A stretch of DNA of 64,000 nucleotides from Legionella rowbothamii (GCF_900639985.1 NZ_CAAAIM010000002.1:124001-188000), one strand, 5' to 3'; counted from the stretch's first letter, positions 43,900 to 55,005 are shown. Notes: a model not told the origin generated them from the sequence alone. Made by a program: numbers and translations.

Positions 43900-45162
43900 A
43901 TGAATCTTAGCGAACTTAAGCAATTACCTATTGCCGATCTCTTTAATATCGCCCAAGAGATAGGTGTCGAAAATCCTTCCCGTATGCGCAAACAAGAAAT
44001 TATTTTTGCTATTCTTAAGGCTCATGCCTTAAAGGGAGCTGACATCCATGGTGATGGTGTTTTAGAAGTCCTGACTGATGGTTTTGGTTTCTTGCGCTCT
44101 GCAGATGGTTCTTATTTGGCCGGTCCAGACGACATCTATGTATCGCCCAGCCAAATCAGACGTTTTGGTCTGCGTTCTGGCGATACAATTTCAGGAAAAA
44201 TTCGTCCACCTAAAGACAGTGAACGTTATTTTGCCCTGTTGAAGGTTGATGAAATTAACTATGATTCACCTGACAGTGCTAAGCGAAAGATTCTTTTCGA
44301 AAACCTTACTCCTTTATTTGCTTCCGAGCGCTTAGTTATGGAGCAGGGCAATGGTAGTACAGAAGATCTGACCGCCCGGGTGGTGGATTTATGTGCTCCT
44401 TTTGGTCGTGGCCAACGTGGATTGATTGTTTCTCCGCCGAAAGCGGGTAAAACATTAATGTTACAAAACATTGCTCGCTCTATAGAAAAAAATTATCCAG
44501 AATGTTACCTCATTGTTTTATTAATTGATGAGCGTCCTGAGGAAGTTACTGAGATGCAACGCTCCGTTAAAGGTGAAGTGGTTGCCAGTACTTTTGATGA
44601 ACCAGCTAATCGCCATGTTCAAGTTGCGGAAATGGTTATTGAGAAAGCGAAGCGTCTAGTTGAGCATAAGCGTGACGTAGTTATTTTATTAGACTCGATT
44701 ACTCGTTTAGCCCGTGCCTACAACACTGTAATTCCTTCTTCAGGAAAAGTATTAACGGGGGGTGTGGATGCAAATGCATTACAAAGACCTAAGCGTTTAT
44801 ACGGTGCTGCACGTAACATCGAAGAAGGCGGTAGTTTAACCATTATTGCTACAGCTCTGGTTGACACCGGTTCTAAGATGGACGAAGTAATTTATGAAGA
44901 GTTCAAGGGTACCGGTAACATGGAAATCCACTTGAGCCGTAATATTGCTGAGCGTCGTGTATTCCCTGCGATCAACATTAACCGTTCTGGTACACGTCGT
45001 GAAGATCTCTTATTAAGCCCAGAAGACTTACAACGTACTTGGATTCTACGCAAGATTCTCCAATCTATGGATGAATGTGATGCAATTGAGTTCTTGATTG
45101 AGCGCATGAAGAACCATAAGACCAATGCTGAATTCTTTGATGCAATGAAACGTCAAGAGTAA
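43900..45162 (+). CDS. rho: Transcription termination factor Rho
   Basis: A 420-residue hexameric RNA helicase. It has an N-terminal helical domain starting [15 protein letters not shown], a cold-shock-like RNA-binding domain with [14 protein letters not shown] and the primary-site residues, Walker [11 protein letters not shown], Walker [15 protein letters not shown], the Q loop and the secondary-site [10 protein letters not shown]. No insertions. The ATG at 43900 matches the family start; an in-frame codon three residues upstream is not used. Residues known to contact bicyclomycin appear normal. Confidence 0.98.
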   Translation: MNLSELKQLPIADLFNIAQEIGVENPSRMRKQEIIFAILKAHALKGADIHGDGVLEVLTDGFGFLRSADGSYLAGPDDIYVSPSQIRRFGLRSGDTISGKIRPPKDSERYFALLKVDEINYDSPDSAKRKILFENLTPLFASERLVMEQGNGSTEDLTARVVDLCAPFGRGQRGLIVSPPKAGKTLMLQNIARSIEKNYPECYLIVLLIDERPEEVTEMQRSVKGEVVASTFDEPANRHVQVAEMVIEKAKRLVEHKRDVVILLDSITRLARAYNTVIPSSGKVLTGGVDANALQRPKRLYGAARNIEEGGSLTIIATALVDTGSKMDEVIYEEFKGTGNMEIHLSRNIAERRVFPAININRSGTRREDLLLSPEDLQRTWILRKILQSMDECDAIEFLIERMKNHKTNAEFFDAMKRQE

Positions 45163-45172
45163 TTCATTTTAT

Positions 45173-45271
45173 GTAGGTTGGGTTTTGAGGGTATAGTGTA
45201 GGTTGGGCCGATGGCCCAACATTGAGTTCTCGTGTGGCTTGAGCTCTTGTTGGAGCCGAGGCCCAATCTAC
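45173..45271. repeat. GGGCT-family repeat cluster between rho and ubiD
   Basis: GTAGGTTGGG at 45173, then GTAG plus GTTGGGCC/GGCCCAAC (45198-45220, exact 8-bp stem), then a reverse copy (45249-45271) ending in CTAC. This forms a BIME-like tandem of three units just after rho. Confidence 0.7.
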
Positions 45272-45342
45272 AATTTATAAATATAATCTTTAACTAATAG
45301 CAATGCCCCAAAGCCCCCTAAGGCTGTTCGAAGGGATTTTCC

Positions 45343-46812
45343 ATGAAATACTCTGACCTAAGAGACTTTATTACCCAACTTGAATCACGTAATTTATTAA
45401 AACGGATTGAGTATCCAGTATCTCCTTATCTTGAAATGACCACCGTAAGCGACCGAGTTTTACGTGCTGGCGGCCCTGCTTTACTCTTCACCAACACCAC
45501 TCATCATCAGATGCCTGTTTTAACGAATCTCTTTGGTACCGTAGAACGAGTTGCTCTGGGTATGGGCGAAGAAAGCATCAGTGCCTTAAGAGAGGTGGGG
45601 AAATTATTAGCCGCCTTAAAAGAGCCGGAGCCACCTAAGGGATTTAAAGACGCATTTAATAAATTGCCATTGCTCAAGCAGGCACTCCATATGGCTCCGA
45701 AAATAGTAAGTGGTGCTGAGTGTCAAACTCATGTATGGGAAAAAGATGAGGTGGACTTAACCACTTTACCGATTCAAACCTGTTGGCCTGGAGATGCTGC
45801 ACCACTAATTACTTGGGGTTTAGTTACGACTAAAGGCCCACATCAAAGCCGTGAGAATATGGGTATTTACCGGCAGCAATTATTAAATAAAAATCAATTG
45901 ATCATGCGCTGGTTATCGCATCGTGGCGGTGCCTTGGATTATCAAGCATGGCAACAAGCTTATCCTGGAGAGCGTTTTCCGATAGCAGTGACACTGGGCG
46001 CAGATCCGGCAACGATTTTAGCGGCAGTGACCCCAATTCCAGATACCTTATCCGAATATGCTTTTGCAGGCTTATTACGTGGCCAACGAACACGTTTGAC
46101 CCGTTGTATTGGCAATGACTTACATGTGCCCGCCAGTGCGGAGATTGTTTTGGAAGGCTATTTGGAACCTGGAGTCGAGGCTCCTGAAGGACCTTATGGC
46201 GATCACACCGGTTATTATAATGAAGTACAATCATTCCCAATCTTTACTGTTGAACGTATTACGCATCGCGAGCAACCTATTTATCATAGTACCTATACGG
46301 GTCGTCCACCGGATGAGCCCGCGATTTTAGGTGTGGCGCTTAATGAGGTTTTCATTCCTTTATTGCAAAAGCAATTCCCAGAAATTGTTGATTTTTATTT
46401 GCCCCCAGAAGGCTGTTCTTATCGTTTGGCAGTGGTTACCATCAAAAAGCAATATCCAGGGCATGCAAAACGAATAATGATGGCGGTATGGTCTTTCTTA
46501 CGTCAATTTATGTACACCAAATTTGTTATTGTTTGTGATGATGATGTTGATGCACGTAACTGGCAGGATGTGATTTGGGCAATGACCACCCGTATGGATC
46601 CAGCGCGGGATACGGTAATGGTCGATAATACCCCTATAGACTATCTTGATTTTGCTTCACCTGTTTCGGGCCTAGGTTCGAAAATGGGGATGGATGCTAC
46701 CAATAAATGGCCAGGGGAAACCCAGCGTGAGTGGGGCGTTCCAATTGTTATGGATGAAGAGATATTAGATAAAGTTAATGGTTACTGGTCGTTATTGGGG
46801 TTGGGTGCATGA
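45343..46812 (+). CDS. ubiD: 4-hydroxy-3-polyprenylbenzoate decarboxylase
   Basis: A 489-residue prenylated-FMN-dependent decarboxylase of ubiquinone biosynthesis. Visible are the prFMN/metal-binding region [31 protein letters not shown] with catalytic acid residues, and [12 protein letters not shown]. Length and sequence are those of UbiD. The UbiX cofactor synthase is not in the window. It overlaps the next gene by 4 bases (ATGA), the ubiD-fre order also seen in E. coli. Confidence 0.96.
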   Translation: MKYSDLRDFITQLESRNLLKRIEYPVSPYLEMTTVSDRVLRAGGPALLFTNTTHHQMPVLTNLFGTVERVALGMGEESISALREVGKLLAALKEPEPPKGFKDAFNKLPLLKQALHMAPKIVSGAECQTHVWEKDEVDLTTLPIQTCWPGDAAPLITWGLVTTKGPHQSRENMGIYRQQLLNKNQLIMRWLSHRGGALDYQAWQQAYPGERFPIAVTLGADPATILAAVTPIPDTLSEYAFAGLLRGQRTRLTRCIGNDLHVPASAEIVLEGYLEPGVEAPEGPYGDHTGYYNEVQSFPIFTVERITHREQPIYHSTYTGRPPDEPAILGVALNEVFIPLLQKQFPEIVDFYLPPEGCSYRLAVVTIKKQYPGHAKRIMMAVWSFLRQFMYTKFVIVCDDDVDARNWQDVIWAMTTRMDPARDTVMVDNTPIDYLDFASPVSGLGSKMGMDATNKWPGETQREWGVPIVMDEEILDKVNGYWSLLGLGA

Positions 46813-47504
46813 GTAAAAACAACATCAAGGCCCGGGTTGAGCAAATTACGCCGCTGACGGATAGTATTATGCAGTTGGTGTTAGCCCCCGAAAAATACGT
46901 GGATTATTATGCAGGGCAGTATTTACAAATTATTCTGGGAACGGAGGCATTTAGTTATTCCATTGCTAATGCGCCTTTAGGTTCGCATCGTTATGAATTG
47001 CACATTCGCCACAGCCAGGAAAATCCATACAATCAACGCTTATTTGCGCATATAAAAGAACACGGAAGTGTTACTATTAATTTACCGTTTGGTGATTGTT
47101 GTATTGAGCGTTTGGATGAACAGCGCCCAATATTATTTATTGCCGGTGGGACAGGTTTTGCTCCGATAAAGGCGATGATTGAGCATTTATTATCGAACGG
47201 AGACAAGCGGCCCTTTGAGCTTTATTGGGGCGCGCGAATGCAAAATGATTTGTACATGGATGAAAAAATCAGTAGTTGGCAGGCTCATGTGGAGCGCTTT
47301 AATTATTTTTCGGCGCTTTCTGAAGAGAATTCTGATCCACTGGTTTCTTTGGTTCTATCGCGACATGCACAGGATATAGCTGATTGGCAAATTGTCATCA
47401 GCGGACCTTTTGATATGGTTTATAGTATCCGTGATACTTTAGTCGAGCGCGGTGCATCCCCAGAGCATTTATTCTCGGATGCATTTAGTTTTGAAACGAA
47501 ATAA
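46809..47504 (+). CDS. fre: NAD(P)H-flavin reductase, Fre-like
   Basis: A 231-residue ferredoxin-NADP-reductase-fold protein with the flavin-binding segment FSYSIANAP (the R-x-Y-S motif is FSYS here) and nucleotide-binding [15 protein letters not shown]. It lacks an iron-sulphur domain, as expected for Fre. Such enzymes supply free reduced flavin. Translationally coupled to ubiD through an ATGA overlap, which may link reduced flavin supply to prFMN chemistry (inference). Confidence 0.9.
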   Translation: MSKNNIKARVEQITPLTDSIMQLVLAPEKYVDYYAGQYLQIILGTEAFSYSIANAPLGSHRYELHIRHSQENPYNQRLFAHIKEHGSVTINLPFGDCCIERLDEQRPILFIAGGTGFAPIKAMIEHLLSNGDKRPFELYWGARMQNDLYMDEKISSWQAHVERFNYFSALSEENSDPLVSLVLSRHAQDIADWQIVISGPFDMVYSIRDTLVERGASPEHLFSDAFSFETK

Positions 47505-47515
47505 GGAGAGGTTTC

Positions 47516-47710
47516 ATGCAAACACTTTATGAAATTCTAGGATTAGTTGGGGCTGGTTTGATTTTGTTCATTCTGTACCGTTCAATTAAGGGGAATCCTG
47601 AGCAGTTCAGTAGAGCAAATTTAAGTAACAGTTTTTTTACTCTGGGTGTTTTAGCCTTGGTCCTCATTGGCTTCATCGCCATATTAGTATTCACGCTACG
47701 TCACACGTAG
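47516..47710 (+). CDS. Small two-span membrane protein
   Basis: A 64-residue protein with two hydrophobic spans (about 4-22 and 42-62) and a short polar loop (KGNPEQFSRANLSNS). GGAGAGG precedes the ATG. It lies 11 bases after fre and ends before a strong hairpin, so it is the last gene of the ubiD-fre operon. No function recognised. Confidence 0.8.
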   Translation: MQTLYEILGLVGAGLILFILYRSIKGNPEQFSRANLSNSFFTLGVLALVLIGFIAILVFTLRHT

Positions 47711-47716
47711 CCTAGA

Positions 47717-47764
47717 TGTAATCAAGGTTCCCTTAGCCAGATACTTAGGAAAACCTTGATTACA
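47717..47764. terminator. Two-way terminator between the ubiD operon and hspQ
   Basis: TGTAATCAAGGTT pairs exactly with AACCTTGATTACA (13 bp) around a 22-base interior. It lies between convergent transcripts. Confidence 0.65.
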
Positions 47765-47793
47765 CTAACCCTGCATAAAGTCGCTGGATTCTA

Positions 47794-48105
47794 TTAATGC
47801 TTGGCGTTAAGATTATGATACTGTCCACCACGTTCTTTAAGATACATCGCCAGATTCGGATTATTAATAGGCAACTCACTCGTATCTTCTACGAGCATAC
47901 ATTCCTCAACATAAGTCATTTGACTGCTATCATCCACTAACAAACGATACCAAGGATTTCGTGTGGTAAATTCCCGTTGCGGAGCTTGAGGGTTATATCG
48001 TCCAGAAGCTTGGAACAACGGATCCACATCTACAATAATTGCTCGATAACGGCTGTGTTTATGAATGACTAAATCCCCAATATTAAAGCGAGCTGTTTTA
48101 TTCAT
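47794..48105 (-). CDS. hspQ: Heat-shock protein HspQ
   Basis: A 103-residue SH3-like fold protein: ARFNIGDLVIHKHSRYRAII, VDVDPLF, NPWYRLLVDDSSQMTYVEE and a C-terminal HNLNAKH tail. HspQ binds hemimethylated oriC DNA and acts as a specificity-enhancing factor for Lon in enteric bacteria. The ATG at 48105 has AAGGA 6 bases upstream; the longer open frame adds 14 unrelated codons. Confidence 0.9.
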   Translation of the reverse strand: MNKTARFNIGDLVIHKHSRYRAIIVDVDPLFQASGRYNPQAPQREFTTRNPWYRLLVDDSSQMTYVEECMLVEDTSELPINNPNLAMYLKERGGQYHNLNAKH

Positions 48106-48221
48106 GTGATGTCCTTTTTTTGGCGCCTTACACCAGATATCGGTCAAAATAAATTTATCTTGAGTGTCGCTTTGTTGCTTGTAATTAAGCGCATTTGTGT
48201 AGGTCTCTAGGAAGTCATCTT

Positions 48222-48315
48222 GTAGGCCGGGCCTATGGTATGGCAGGTTCGAATGATGAAGTTCGCCTGTTGGCTTTTAAGGAGAACAGAACGTCGGGCC
48301 ATGGGCCCGACCTAC
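48222..48315. repeat. Inverted pair of GGGCC-type GTAG repeats
   Basis: GTAGGCCGGGCC (48222) and a reverse copy with an exact GTCGGGCC/GGCCCGAC stem (48293-48311) ending in CTAC at 48315. The pair fills most of the 240-base gap between hspQ and the upstream coiled-coil gene. Confidence 0.65.
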
Positions 48316-48346
48316 GAGAATATGCTATTTGGTGTAAGCAATCAGG

Positions 48347-48838
48347 CTAAACCGAGCGATTGTGCTGGCGTTGTTCTTGCGTCTCACTTGGGGAGAGATC
48401 TTCATTTTTTCGTCCTTGTTGAGTCGCAAATAAAGTAGATGATGCCTGTTTTTGTTGCAAAATATTTTTCGCTGTTGCTAGGTCTTGAGATAAAGCACTG
48501 TGTTTTGCTCGGGCGCTAATTAGCTTTGCACCGACTTCTGGCAGGAGTCTTTCACATGCAGCTTGATGATGAGCCAAGTCTCTTCGTTGATTGATCATAC
48601 TTAGCCTATTTTGTTCGAGAATCACTTCCTCGAGTTGCTTGTCGTTGCTTTGCGCTTCCTCAATTTTTTGATTATATAAATTAATGAGTCGTTTCATCGC
48701 CATGATTTTTCTTGGTGCTTTATCAATTACGATTTTTAGCAGCCGGTGTTCTTCCGCGAGACCTTGATAATGATCATGGGCGCTACGAACTTGCTGTTCT
48801 AGTCGAGAAATTTTCTCATTAAGTTTTCCATCACTCAT
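48347..48838 (-). CDS. Unknown coiled-coil protein
   Basis: A protein of about 163 residues, almost entirely helical with long heptad-like stretches (LNEKISRLEQQVRSAHDHY; LEEVILEQNRLSMINQRRD) and a disordered polar tail. No signal peptide or membrane span. Three starts are possible: TTG 48862, ATG 48850 and ATG 48838. I chose 48838 because GGTGGA precedes it. No family recognised. Confidence 0.65.
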   Translation of the reverse strand: MSDGKLNEKISRLEQQVRSAHDHYQGLAEEHRLLKIVIDKAPRKIMAMKRLINLYNQKIEEAQSNDKQLEEVILEQNRLSMINQRRDLAHHQAACERLLPEVGAKLISARAKHSALSQDLATAKNILQQKQASSTLFATQQGRKNEDLSPSETQEQRQHNRSV

Positions 48839-48927
48839 TTTTTCCACCATTAATTTGTCCAACTCATGATCAAATTATAGGCTAAAATCACCGAGTGGGT
48901 ATGTGATGTTGCAAGCTCATTGATCTT

Positions 48928-49629
48928 TTAGACAAAATAAATCGTGAGGATAATTCCTGTTTCATAAAGCAAGCACAGGGGTACCGCAAGCATAATTTGT
49001 GAAAAAACATCGGGAGGGGTCAGTAGCATCCCAATAATAAAAGCCCCCACAATGACATAAGGACGGATTTTTTTTAGGGTAGCAACGTCAAGAAGTGTTA
49101 AACGAACCAGCGTTAGACAAATTAATGGCACTTGGAAACAAAGCCCAAAGAGCAAAAGCATCCGCGTAATAAAGTCCAAAGCATAGGCCATATCAGGCAT
49201 ATAACGCACCCCTTTAGGCAAGGCGTGAATAAAAAATTGAAACATAAATGGCAGCACTAAGTAATAACAAAAGGTAACTCCGGCAAGAAACAGCAGTAGA
49301 CTTAGAATCAAGGCGCTACGCAAAGCCCGCTGTTCTTTTTGATATAATCCTGGACTAATAAAACGCCAAAGATGAAACAAGGCAAAAGGTGCGGTTAATA
49401 GCAGGGCTGCATCGGCTGCAAGCTTTAAGGGAGTAAATACCGGAGAGGCAATTTGCGTTACAATTAATTCGTTATCTGCTAAAAGTGTATGCAGTAGAGG
49501 GCTTACTAGTACTTGAAATAACTCATTGGCCATGAAAAAAAATGCAGCAAATAGAACAGCAAACCAGAGCAAAATTAAAATGCTACGGCGTCGAAGCTCC
49601 AATAAATGTGGCAAAATATTTGCTGACAT
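48928..49629 (-). CDS. tatC: Sec-independent translocase subunit TatC
   Basis: A 233-residue inner-membrane protein with six spans. The N-terminal LPHLLELRRRSILILLWF and the FSP-type loop region before the third span match TatC, the receptor for twin-arginine signal peptides. The protein starts directly at the cytosolic tip (MSANILPHLLEL). No tatA or tatB adjoins it; the upstream neighbour is panD. TatA/B must be encoded elsewhere, as in other Legionella. Confidence 0.94.
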   Translation of the reverse strand: MSANILPHLLELRRRSILILLWFAVLFAAFFFMANELFQVLVSPLLHTLLADNELIVTQIASPVFTPLKLAADAALLLTAPFALFHLWRFISPGLYQKEQRALRSALILSLLLFLAGVTFCYYLVLPFMFQFFIHALPKGVRYMPDMAYALDFITRMLLLFGLCFQVPLICLTLVRLTLLDVATLKKIRPYVIVGAFIIGMLLTPPDVFSQIMLAVPLCLLYETGIILTIYFV

Positions 49630-49641
49630 AATTATTCGTAA

Positions 49642-49723
49642 CCTTGGTGCGGTGCAGCGTAATTAAGCTTTTCCTAGCAGAGGTTAAATTCACTAAGCCT
49701 TGACTACGCTGCACTGCCCAAGG
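49642..49723. repeat. 82-base element with 19-20-bp terminal inverted repeats
   Basis: The left end (49642-49661, CCTTGGTGCGGTGCAGCGTA) and right end (49705-49723, TACGCTGCACTGCCCAAGG) are reverse complements apart from one substitution and one missing base. The interior is AT-rich. It lies between panD and tatC and could be a small MITE-like insertion or a large hairpin in their transcript. Confidence 0.55.
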
Positions 49724-49736
49724 CTATATAGATTAG

Positions 49737-50138
49737 TTATGCTTCTTCTAATTCTCTGGCTTTTACTCCAGCACGCTCTGGTCGGGTTTCGCGAATACGA
49801 TTGAATTGGTCTACAAATACCACGGTTGGATTTACTTGCGCACAATCTTCTTCCAAAACTTGGGAGAAGGTGGCGATAATGATTAAATCACCTGGGGTTA
49901 CCAAGTGTGCCGCAGCGCCATTCACACAAATATTTGTAGAACCGGATTCACCGGTAATCGCATACGTTTCAAAGCGCGTGCCTGCGGTAACATTCCAGAC
50001 ATTTACTGCTTCATAAGGAAGTATGTTTGCTGCCTTAAGTAATTCTGGGGAAATAGTGATACTGCCTTCATAATCCAAATCCGCTTCGGTCACTGTCGCG
50101 CGATGAATTTTTGATTTTAACATTTTTCTATAGGCCAT
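49737..50138 (-). CDS. panD: Aspartate 1-decarboxylase proenzyme
   Basis: A 133-residue pyruvoyl enzyme that makes beta-alanine for pantothenate and CoA. MLKSKIHRATVTEADLDYEGSI includes the self-cleavage Gly-Ser (in DYEGSITI); the Ser becomes the pyruvoyl group. VNGAAAHLVTPGDLIII is also typical. The start MAYRKMLKSK is favoured by AGGATGAGTC upstream; starting at the inner ATG (50123) would give the usual N terminus but has a poor ribosome site. Slightly longer at the C terminus than E. coli PanD. Confidence 0.94.
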   Translation of the reverse strand: MAYRKMLKSKIHRATVTEADLDYEGSITISPELLKAANILPYEAVNVWNVTAGTRFETYAITGESGSTNICVNGAAAHLVTPGDLIIIATFSQVLEEDCAQVNPTVVFVDQFNRIRETRPERAGVKARELEEA

Positions 50139-50379
50139 GACTCATCCTAACCTTATTCATTGTGCCCGAATTTTACTCCATATTAAGATTTATGCTAGAG
50201 CTAGCACAATTAAATTGTGGTATGCCGGGGATTCTGGGAAGTTTACGCCGAAGCGCCTTCTGAATAGGGCTCCATATTAAGCGTTGCGGCTCCCGTGCTG
50301 TGCGCGATGATGTGCTATTGGCCATGCAATTTTGCTCCTACCCCATAAGCAGGATATAATCCATTTTTATTTCTTTTGA

Positions 50380-51159
50380 GTGCCTACAGTGAAGCACATA
50401 CCACGTAAACGTTTTGGCCAAAATTTTCTGCAAAGCATGCATGTTATTGAGGACATCTTGGGATCTATTAATCCTCAGCCAGAAGATAATCTATTGGAAA
50501 TTGGCCCTGGTTTGGGTGCATTAACTATCCCGCTGTTGCGACGCATAAAGCAATTAACGGTTGTTGAAATCGATACGGATTTACAAAAGCACTGGTTGGA
50601 TTACTCCGGAGCAGGTAGCCACTTACATTTAATTGCTGCCGATGCTTTAACCGTTGATTATACCCAATTTGGCCCAAGATTACGGGTTATCGGTAATTTA
50701 CCGTATAATATTTCCACGCCATTATTATTCCATTTGTTAGGCTTTGCTTCATCAATTGAAGACATGCATTTTATGTTACAAAAAGAAGTTGTGGAACGAA
50801 TGGCCGCCATTCCGGGCACCAAAAATTATGGACGCTTATCCGTGATGTTGCAGTATCATTGTGAGGTAGAGTATTTATTCGATGTGCCCCCTGAGGCGTT
50901 TGAGCCTCAGCCGAAAGTTGACTCAGCTGTTGTTCGTTTAGTGCCACATCAAATATCGCCATTTGAGCCTGTTGCAGTAGAGCAATTGGAGCGTTTGGTA
51001 GCAAGTGCCTTTGCTATGCGTCGTAAGACGCTGAATAATAATTTAAAAGGAATCATATCTGCGGATCAGCTAAATGATTTGGGCGTAGATGGAAGTAAGA
51101 GGCCAGAACAAATTTCTGTCTCTGAATATGTCCAACTAGCGAAATTTATTTCCAATTAG
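50380..51159 (+). CDS. rsmA: 16S rRNA dimethyladenosine transferase
   Basis: A 259-residue KsgA-type methyltransferase that dimethylates A1518 and A1519. Visible are [10 protein letters not shown], motif [27 protein letters not shown] (the NLPY catalytic motif), and [14 protein letters not shown]. Two GTG codons (50380 and 50389) can start it; neither has a strong ribosome site, and the second gives [11 protein letters not shown], close to other Legionella-type starts. The rsmA-apaH neighbourhood resembles that of enteric bacteria, but apaG is absent and a TraI-like gene lies between. Confidence 0.95.
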   Translation: MPTVKHIPRKRFGQNFLQSMHVIEDILGSINPQPEDNLLEIGPGLGALTIPLLRRIKQLTVVEIDTDLQKHWLDYSGAGSHLHLIAADALTVDYTQFGPRLRVIGNLPYNISTPLLFHLLGFASSIEDMHFMLQKEVVERMAAIPGTKNYGRLSVMLQYHCEVEYLFDVPPEAFEPQPKVDSAVVRLVPHQISPFEPVAVEQLERLVASAFAMRRKTLNNNLKGIISADQLNDLGVDGSKRPEQISVSEYVQLAKFISN

Positions 51160-51255
51160 TGTAAAATTAATAACTGGGATGAAAGATTTGTAATTATTCA
51201 CCACAATATTGGAGATTAATACTTCGCATAGCTGAATAGTTACTTAACTTAAAGT

Positions 51256-52623
51256 ATGGAGTTATTAATCATTATGGAGATGGCTTTGTTTCATCGAGAG
51301 CGTAAAAATTCTTTGTCTATGCAAAGAAAATCTATAAAAGATTTAACCCGCATTGTAGCTGCCGGCCAGTTTTTGGCTGAGGAACGACGACAAGTATTAC
51401 TCAAGAAAATACGTGTGTTTACTCATCTTGAAATGTCTCGTTATGAAAGTTTATGTACCCGACTCATTGAGAATTTAGTTCATTATTGCCAAAGTTTACC
51501 TGAAACCACAAACAGTTATTATTCACAACCAGGTGGACTGGTTGATCATGCGTTGAATCGAACTGAGGCGGCCCTAAGCCTATTTCAGGAGTTTATGGTT
51601 CAGGAGCCGTCAGGCGCGGTATCTGAAGAGCAGATGCTTTGGCAATATGCCTTGTATTCTGCCGCGATTTTACAAGGAATAGGTAAGCTTTTTATCGATT
51701 ATCGGGTCAATCTATTTGACAGCAATGGTCAATTGTTACGCGAATGGAATCCACTTTTAGATAGCATGGGGTCTGTTGGGCAATTTTATTCTTATGAGTT
51801 TCAGAAAGAATCTGAGGTTGAATTGCGTCGTCGCATAAATTTGTTACTCGCGAGAGCCTTAATGCCTACAAGTGGTTTTTCCTGGATTGCATCGAATGGT
51901 GAAGTATTAGCGGTGTGGCTCGCTTTACTCAATGAAGATGAGCGCTCAGCAGGTACCTTAGGGGCTATTTTGATCCGTGCGGATGCGATTGCCATTCAGC
52001 GCTATTTTACGGAATTTATGCTGCGCAGTGGCATGCAAAACCCTTCTGGCCCTTATGGCCGTGCAGGCACCTTTAGTGGAGGTGTACCAGAAACGCTATT
52101 AGCAAAAGAGCAGGCTGCAGGACTGGAGTTTTTGGAGTGGTTTATTAAGTCCCTGGATGAAGGTCGCATCATGATTAATAAGGCGCCTTTATTTATGGTC
52201 CCTGGTGGCATGTTGATGTGTCAGGAAATGTTCCACCTCTTTGTGCGTGAACATCCTGAATATAAGAATTGGCAAGCGATACAAAACGGATTTCTTTCTT
52301 TAGGTTTACACAGTCGTAATGCCGATGGTAGTGTACTTAGTCGCTTTGAACAAATGCAAAATCAGCAGATGGAAAGTGGCATTGTATTTTCTAAGTATGC
52401 CATTGCATTACCGGGCTCGGTGAAGGTACAGCATTTATCCGGTAAAGTAGAAACCATGTCTGCGATGGAGTTAGTCAATAAGGCGCAATACCATACCCAG
52501 CTGACCCAGCAGCAAAATGCTGCGGTAGCCCCCAATTTGCAAAAACTTAATGCAGCCGGCCAATGGCAAGTGGTTGAAAATACAGGTAATGCCTTACGAC
52601 CAGGAGCAAAGCACGGTGTCTGA
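51256..52623 (+). CDS. TraI_2/MobH-like domain protein of unknown role
   Basis: A 455-residue protein whose N-terminal two-thirds resembles the TraI_2 (MobH-type relaxase, HD-related) domain. The hallmark [21 protein letters not shown] is here as HYCQSLPE...[20 protein letters not shown], followed by GIGKLFIDY, where an HD enzyme would have HDxGK. C-terminally there is a winged-helix-like TraI_2_C-type region ([13 protein letters not shown]). No transfer genes surround it, so it looks domesticated. Start choice is uncertain (ATG 51256, 51274 or 51280). Its end overlaps the apaH start. Confidence 0.7.
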   Translation: MELLIIMEMALFHRERKNSLSMQRKSIKDLTRIVAAGQFLAEERRQVLLKKIRVFTHLEMSRYESLCTRLIENLVHYCQSLPETTNSYYSQPGGLVDHALNRTEAALSLFQEFMVQEPSGAVSEEQMLWQYALYSAAILQGIGKLFIDYRVNLFDSNGQLLREWNPLLDSMGSVGQFYSYEFQKESEVELRRRINLLLARALMPTSGFSWIASNGEVLAVWLALLNEDERSAGTLGAILIRADAIAIQRYFTEFMLRSGMQNPSGPYGRAGTFSGGVPETLLAKEQAAGLEFLEWFIKSLDEGRIMINKAPLFMVPGGMLMCQEMFHLFVREHPEYKNWQAIQNGFLSLGLHSRNADGSVLSRFEQMQNQQMESGIVFSKYAIALPGSVKVQHLSGKVETMSAMELVNKAQYHTQLTQQQNAAVAPNLQKLNAAGQWQVVENTGNALRPGAKHGV

Positions 52624-53434
52624 TTATGCCATTGGTGACATCCAAGGATGCTATGCCCCCTTACAACGACTTTTGGAACTCATTGATTTTGATGAAAAAG
52701 TAGATCGCTTATGGTTTGTTGGGGATTTGGTAAACCGAGGTCCTCAATCATTGGCTGTATTACGTTTTGTACATTCCTTACCTTTAGCACCCAGAATCAC
52801 TTTAGGTAATCATGACTTGCATTTATTGGGTTCTTTATTTGGCGAGGAGCCATGGAAGGGGCATGATGATACCATTCAGGAAGTTCTGCAGGCGCCAGAT
52901 AGAGACGAGTTAGGACATTGGTTACGAAAACAGTCAATTTTATATTATTCAGCAGAATTTAATCTGGTGATGGTCCATGCCGGCATTGCTCCGATGTGGG
53001 ATTTGCCTAAGGCAATGCAGCTAGCGCGTGAGCTTGAAGAGGTACTTTCGGGAGATAATTATCAAGATTTTCTGTCCCATATGTATGGCAATAAACCGAA
53101 TATTTGGTCTGATGACTTAATTGGTACTGACCGTTTGCGGATGATTACCAATTATTTTACCCGCATGCGTTTTTGTGATGCAGAAGGTGGGCTTAATTTG
53201 AGTTATAAAGGGACACTTGCGGCGGCCCCCGCAGACGTTTATCCTTGGTATGCAGTACCCAATCGTAAAGAGCTTGATGTGGACATTGTTTTTGGACATT
53301 GGGCCGCACTCATGGGGAAAAGCCCTAATTCTAAAATCTATGCCATAGACACAGGATGTCTTTGGGGAGGACAATTAACCGCCTTACGTTTGCAGGATAA
53401 GCAACGATTTGCAGTTTGGAACAAGAATGAATGA
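52616..53434 (+). CDS. apaH: Symmetrical bis(5'-nucleosyl)-tetraphosphatase
   Basis: A 272-residue metallophosphatase that hydrolyses Ap4A to two ADP. Motifs: [38 protein letters not shown] and FGHWA. The GTG at 52616 overlaps the previous gene's TGA, with AGGAG 9 bases upstream and a protein length near that of E. coli ApaH (280). The longer open frame has no matching N terminus. Its stop overlaps the next gene by 4 bases. Confidence 0.95.
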   Translation: MSDYAIGDIQGCYAPLQRLLELIDFDEKVDRLWFVGDLVNRGPQSLAVLRFVHSLPLAPRITLGNHDLHLLGSLFGEEPWKGHDDTIQEVLQAPDRDELGHWLRKQSILYYSAEFNLVMVHAGIAPMWDLPKAMQLARELEEVLSGDNYQDFLSHMYGNKPNIWSDDLIGTDRLRMITNYFTRMRFCDAEGGLNLSYKGTLAAAPADVYPWYAVPNRKELDVDIVFGHWAALMGKSPNSKIYAIDTGCLWGGQLTALRLQDKQRFAVWNKNE

Positions 53435-55005
53435 GTGAGTTAATGAGCAGATTCTCGTTATTTTTGTTGAGTGCCGTGCTTAGCTTACCGGTCTGTGCCT
53501 TAACAACTACAGAGAATCAACCGCAGCTACACCAGGCAGAAGAACGCTTAGAACAGGCCATTGCTAGACCCGAATTTATGCTTAAAAACTGGATTGAGCT
53601 CCCTACCTCTCCAGTGGCGCGTAAGAAAGCAATTCGCAAGTTAAGTCTACGCGAAGCTATTTTTTTGGCTTTGCGCTATAACCCCAATATCCGCAATGCG
53701 GAGTTAGATCGGGTGGTGCAACGCTATCAATTACGTTTAGCCAATAATGAATTTGAAATGCAATATGCTTTGGGTGCTTCAGGAGTTATCCAAAAAAGCC
53801 GCTTTAATGGTGTTGGCTCAGATACGACCCGTAGTTTTCTTGCCAGTCCTGAATTTGGTTTGCGTACTAAATTAGGTACTAAAGCCAGCCTTAATATTGA
53901 TAATAATGTTTCTGGGGATAACAATTTTAGTCCGGTATTAAATTTTTCTCTCACCCAACCCTTACTACGTGGTTTTGGTAAAAATGTGAATGAGGCGGCA
54001 TTACTAAATGCAATTGATACTGAATGGCTAAACAAAATAAGTTTGCGTCAATCTGTTTCTGATCAAATTACGCAAGTGATTATGGCGTATCGCTCGTTGA
54101 TTTTGAGTGGTAATACCTTAGAAAATCAACGTTTGCAATTAAAAGAAGCGCAAAAGTCGCATGAAATCAATGAGAAGAAGATCGAAGCAGGACAGCTAGA
54201 GCCAACAGCCAACATTCAACAGTCTTATCAAATTGAGTCGTTGAGTTTGATGGTTGAGCAAGGTGAAAATGAGTTTCAAACTGCAACCCAGGAATTATTA
54301 CAGGCAATTGGCCTTGATCCAGAAACGCATTTGTCCGTACCCAGCGATGTGGTTGTTGAGCAAATCGTGGTTCCGGATTTAAATAAATCTATTGAGCAAG
54401 CCTTGGCTCATAATTCCTTATACTTGGCCCAAAAATTGGCCTTACGGGCAGATGAGCGGGCCTATAAAATTGCGAAAAATCAACAGCTTTGGCAAGTGGA
54501 TTTAGGAGCAAACGTACAAAGTGGTACGGTAAATGACGTGACTGGACAGAGCAAAGGGCTGCGCGGGATTTACAACGGTCATAATATTACCGAAGCAGCA
54601 CGCTTGACGGTAACAGTTCCCTTGAATGATGTGAGTCGACGGAGCCAGTTGATTAATGCAAAAATACGCCTGGAAAAAGACCGGCTTAATTTGCTTGCCG
54701 CTAGAAGAGCCTTGATCACCAACATTACGAATACCATTAATAACATTAGAAGTTTGGCCAAACGCTATCAGCTAGCGCAAAAGCAAGTGAAGTTAGCAGA
54801 ACAATCTTATGCTTTGGAAAAGAAAAAGCAGCAAGCAGGGATTGCTACAGCCTTGGATGTAAACAATACACAGAACCAATTAATTCAAGCACAATCGAAC
54901 TTAATTACCGCAAAAATTGCTTATCTTAATCAAATTTCAACATTACAACGCACTCTGGGAACCACATTGGAACACTGGAAAATTAAACTTAGGTATGGTG
55001 GATGA
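53431..55005 (+). CDS. TolC-family outer-membrane efflux channel
   Basis: A 524-residue exported protein; the signal peptide ends near VCA. Two OEP repeats are visible: [23 protein letters not shown] opens the first and [19 protein letters not shown] the second, each with a long coiled-coil hairpin. The barrel strand [12 protein letters not shown] is typical. It overlaps apaH (ATGA) and the adaptor gene (ATGA). Together with the next three genes it forms a tripartite ABC exporter of the MacAB-TolC kind. An inner ATG at 53443 is an equally possible start. Confidence 0.92.
   Translation: MSELMSRFSLFLLSAVLSLPVCALTTTENQPQLHQAEERLEQAIARPEFMLKNWIELPTSPVARKKAIRKLSLREAIFLALRYNPNIRNAELDRVVQRYQLRLANNEFEMQYALGASGVIQKSRFNGVGSDTTRSFLASPEFGLRTKLGTKASLNIDNNVSGDNNFSPVLNFSLTQPLLRGFGKNVNEAALLNAIDTEWLNKISLRQSVSDQITQVIMAYRSLILSGNTLENQRLQLKEAQKSHEINEKKIEAGQLEPTANIQQSYQIESLSLMVEQGENEFQTATQELLQAIGLDPETHLSVPSDVVVEQIVVPDLNKSIEQALAHNSLYLAQKLALRADERAYKIAKNQQLWQVDLGANVQSGTVNDVTGQSKGLRGIYNGHNITEAARLTVTVPLNDVSRRSQLINAKIRLEKDRLNLLAARRALITNITNTINNIRSLAKRYQLAQKQVKLAEQSYALEKKKQQAGIATALDVNNTQNQLIQAQSNLITAKIAYLNQISTLQRTLGTTLEHWKIKLRYGG

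Noticed and set aside
48240-48260. GGTTCGAATGA resembling a tRNA T-loop
   Set aside because: No acceptor stem, anticodon arm or CCA context; it lies within the repeat cluster.
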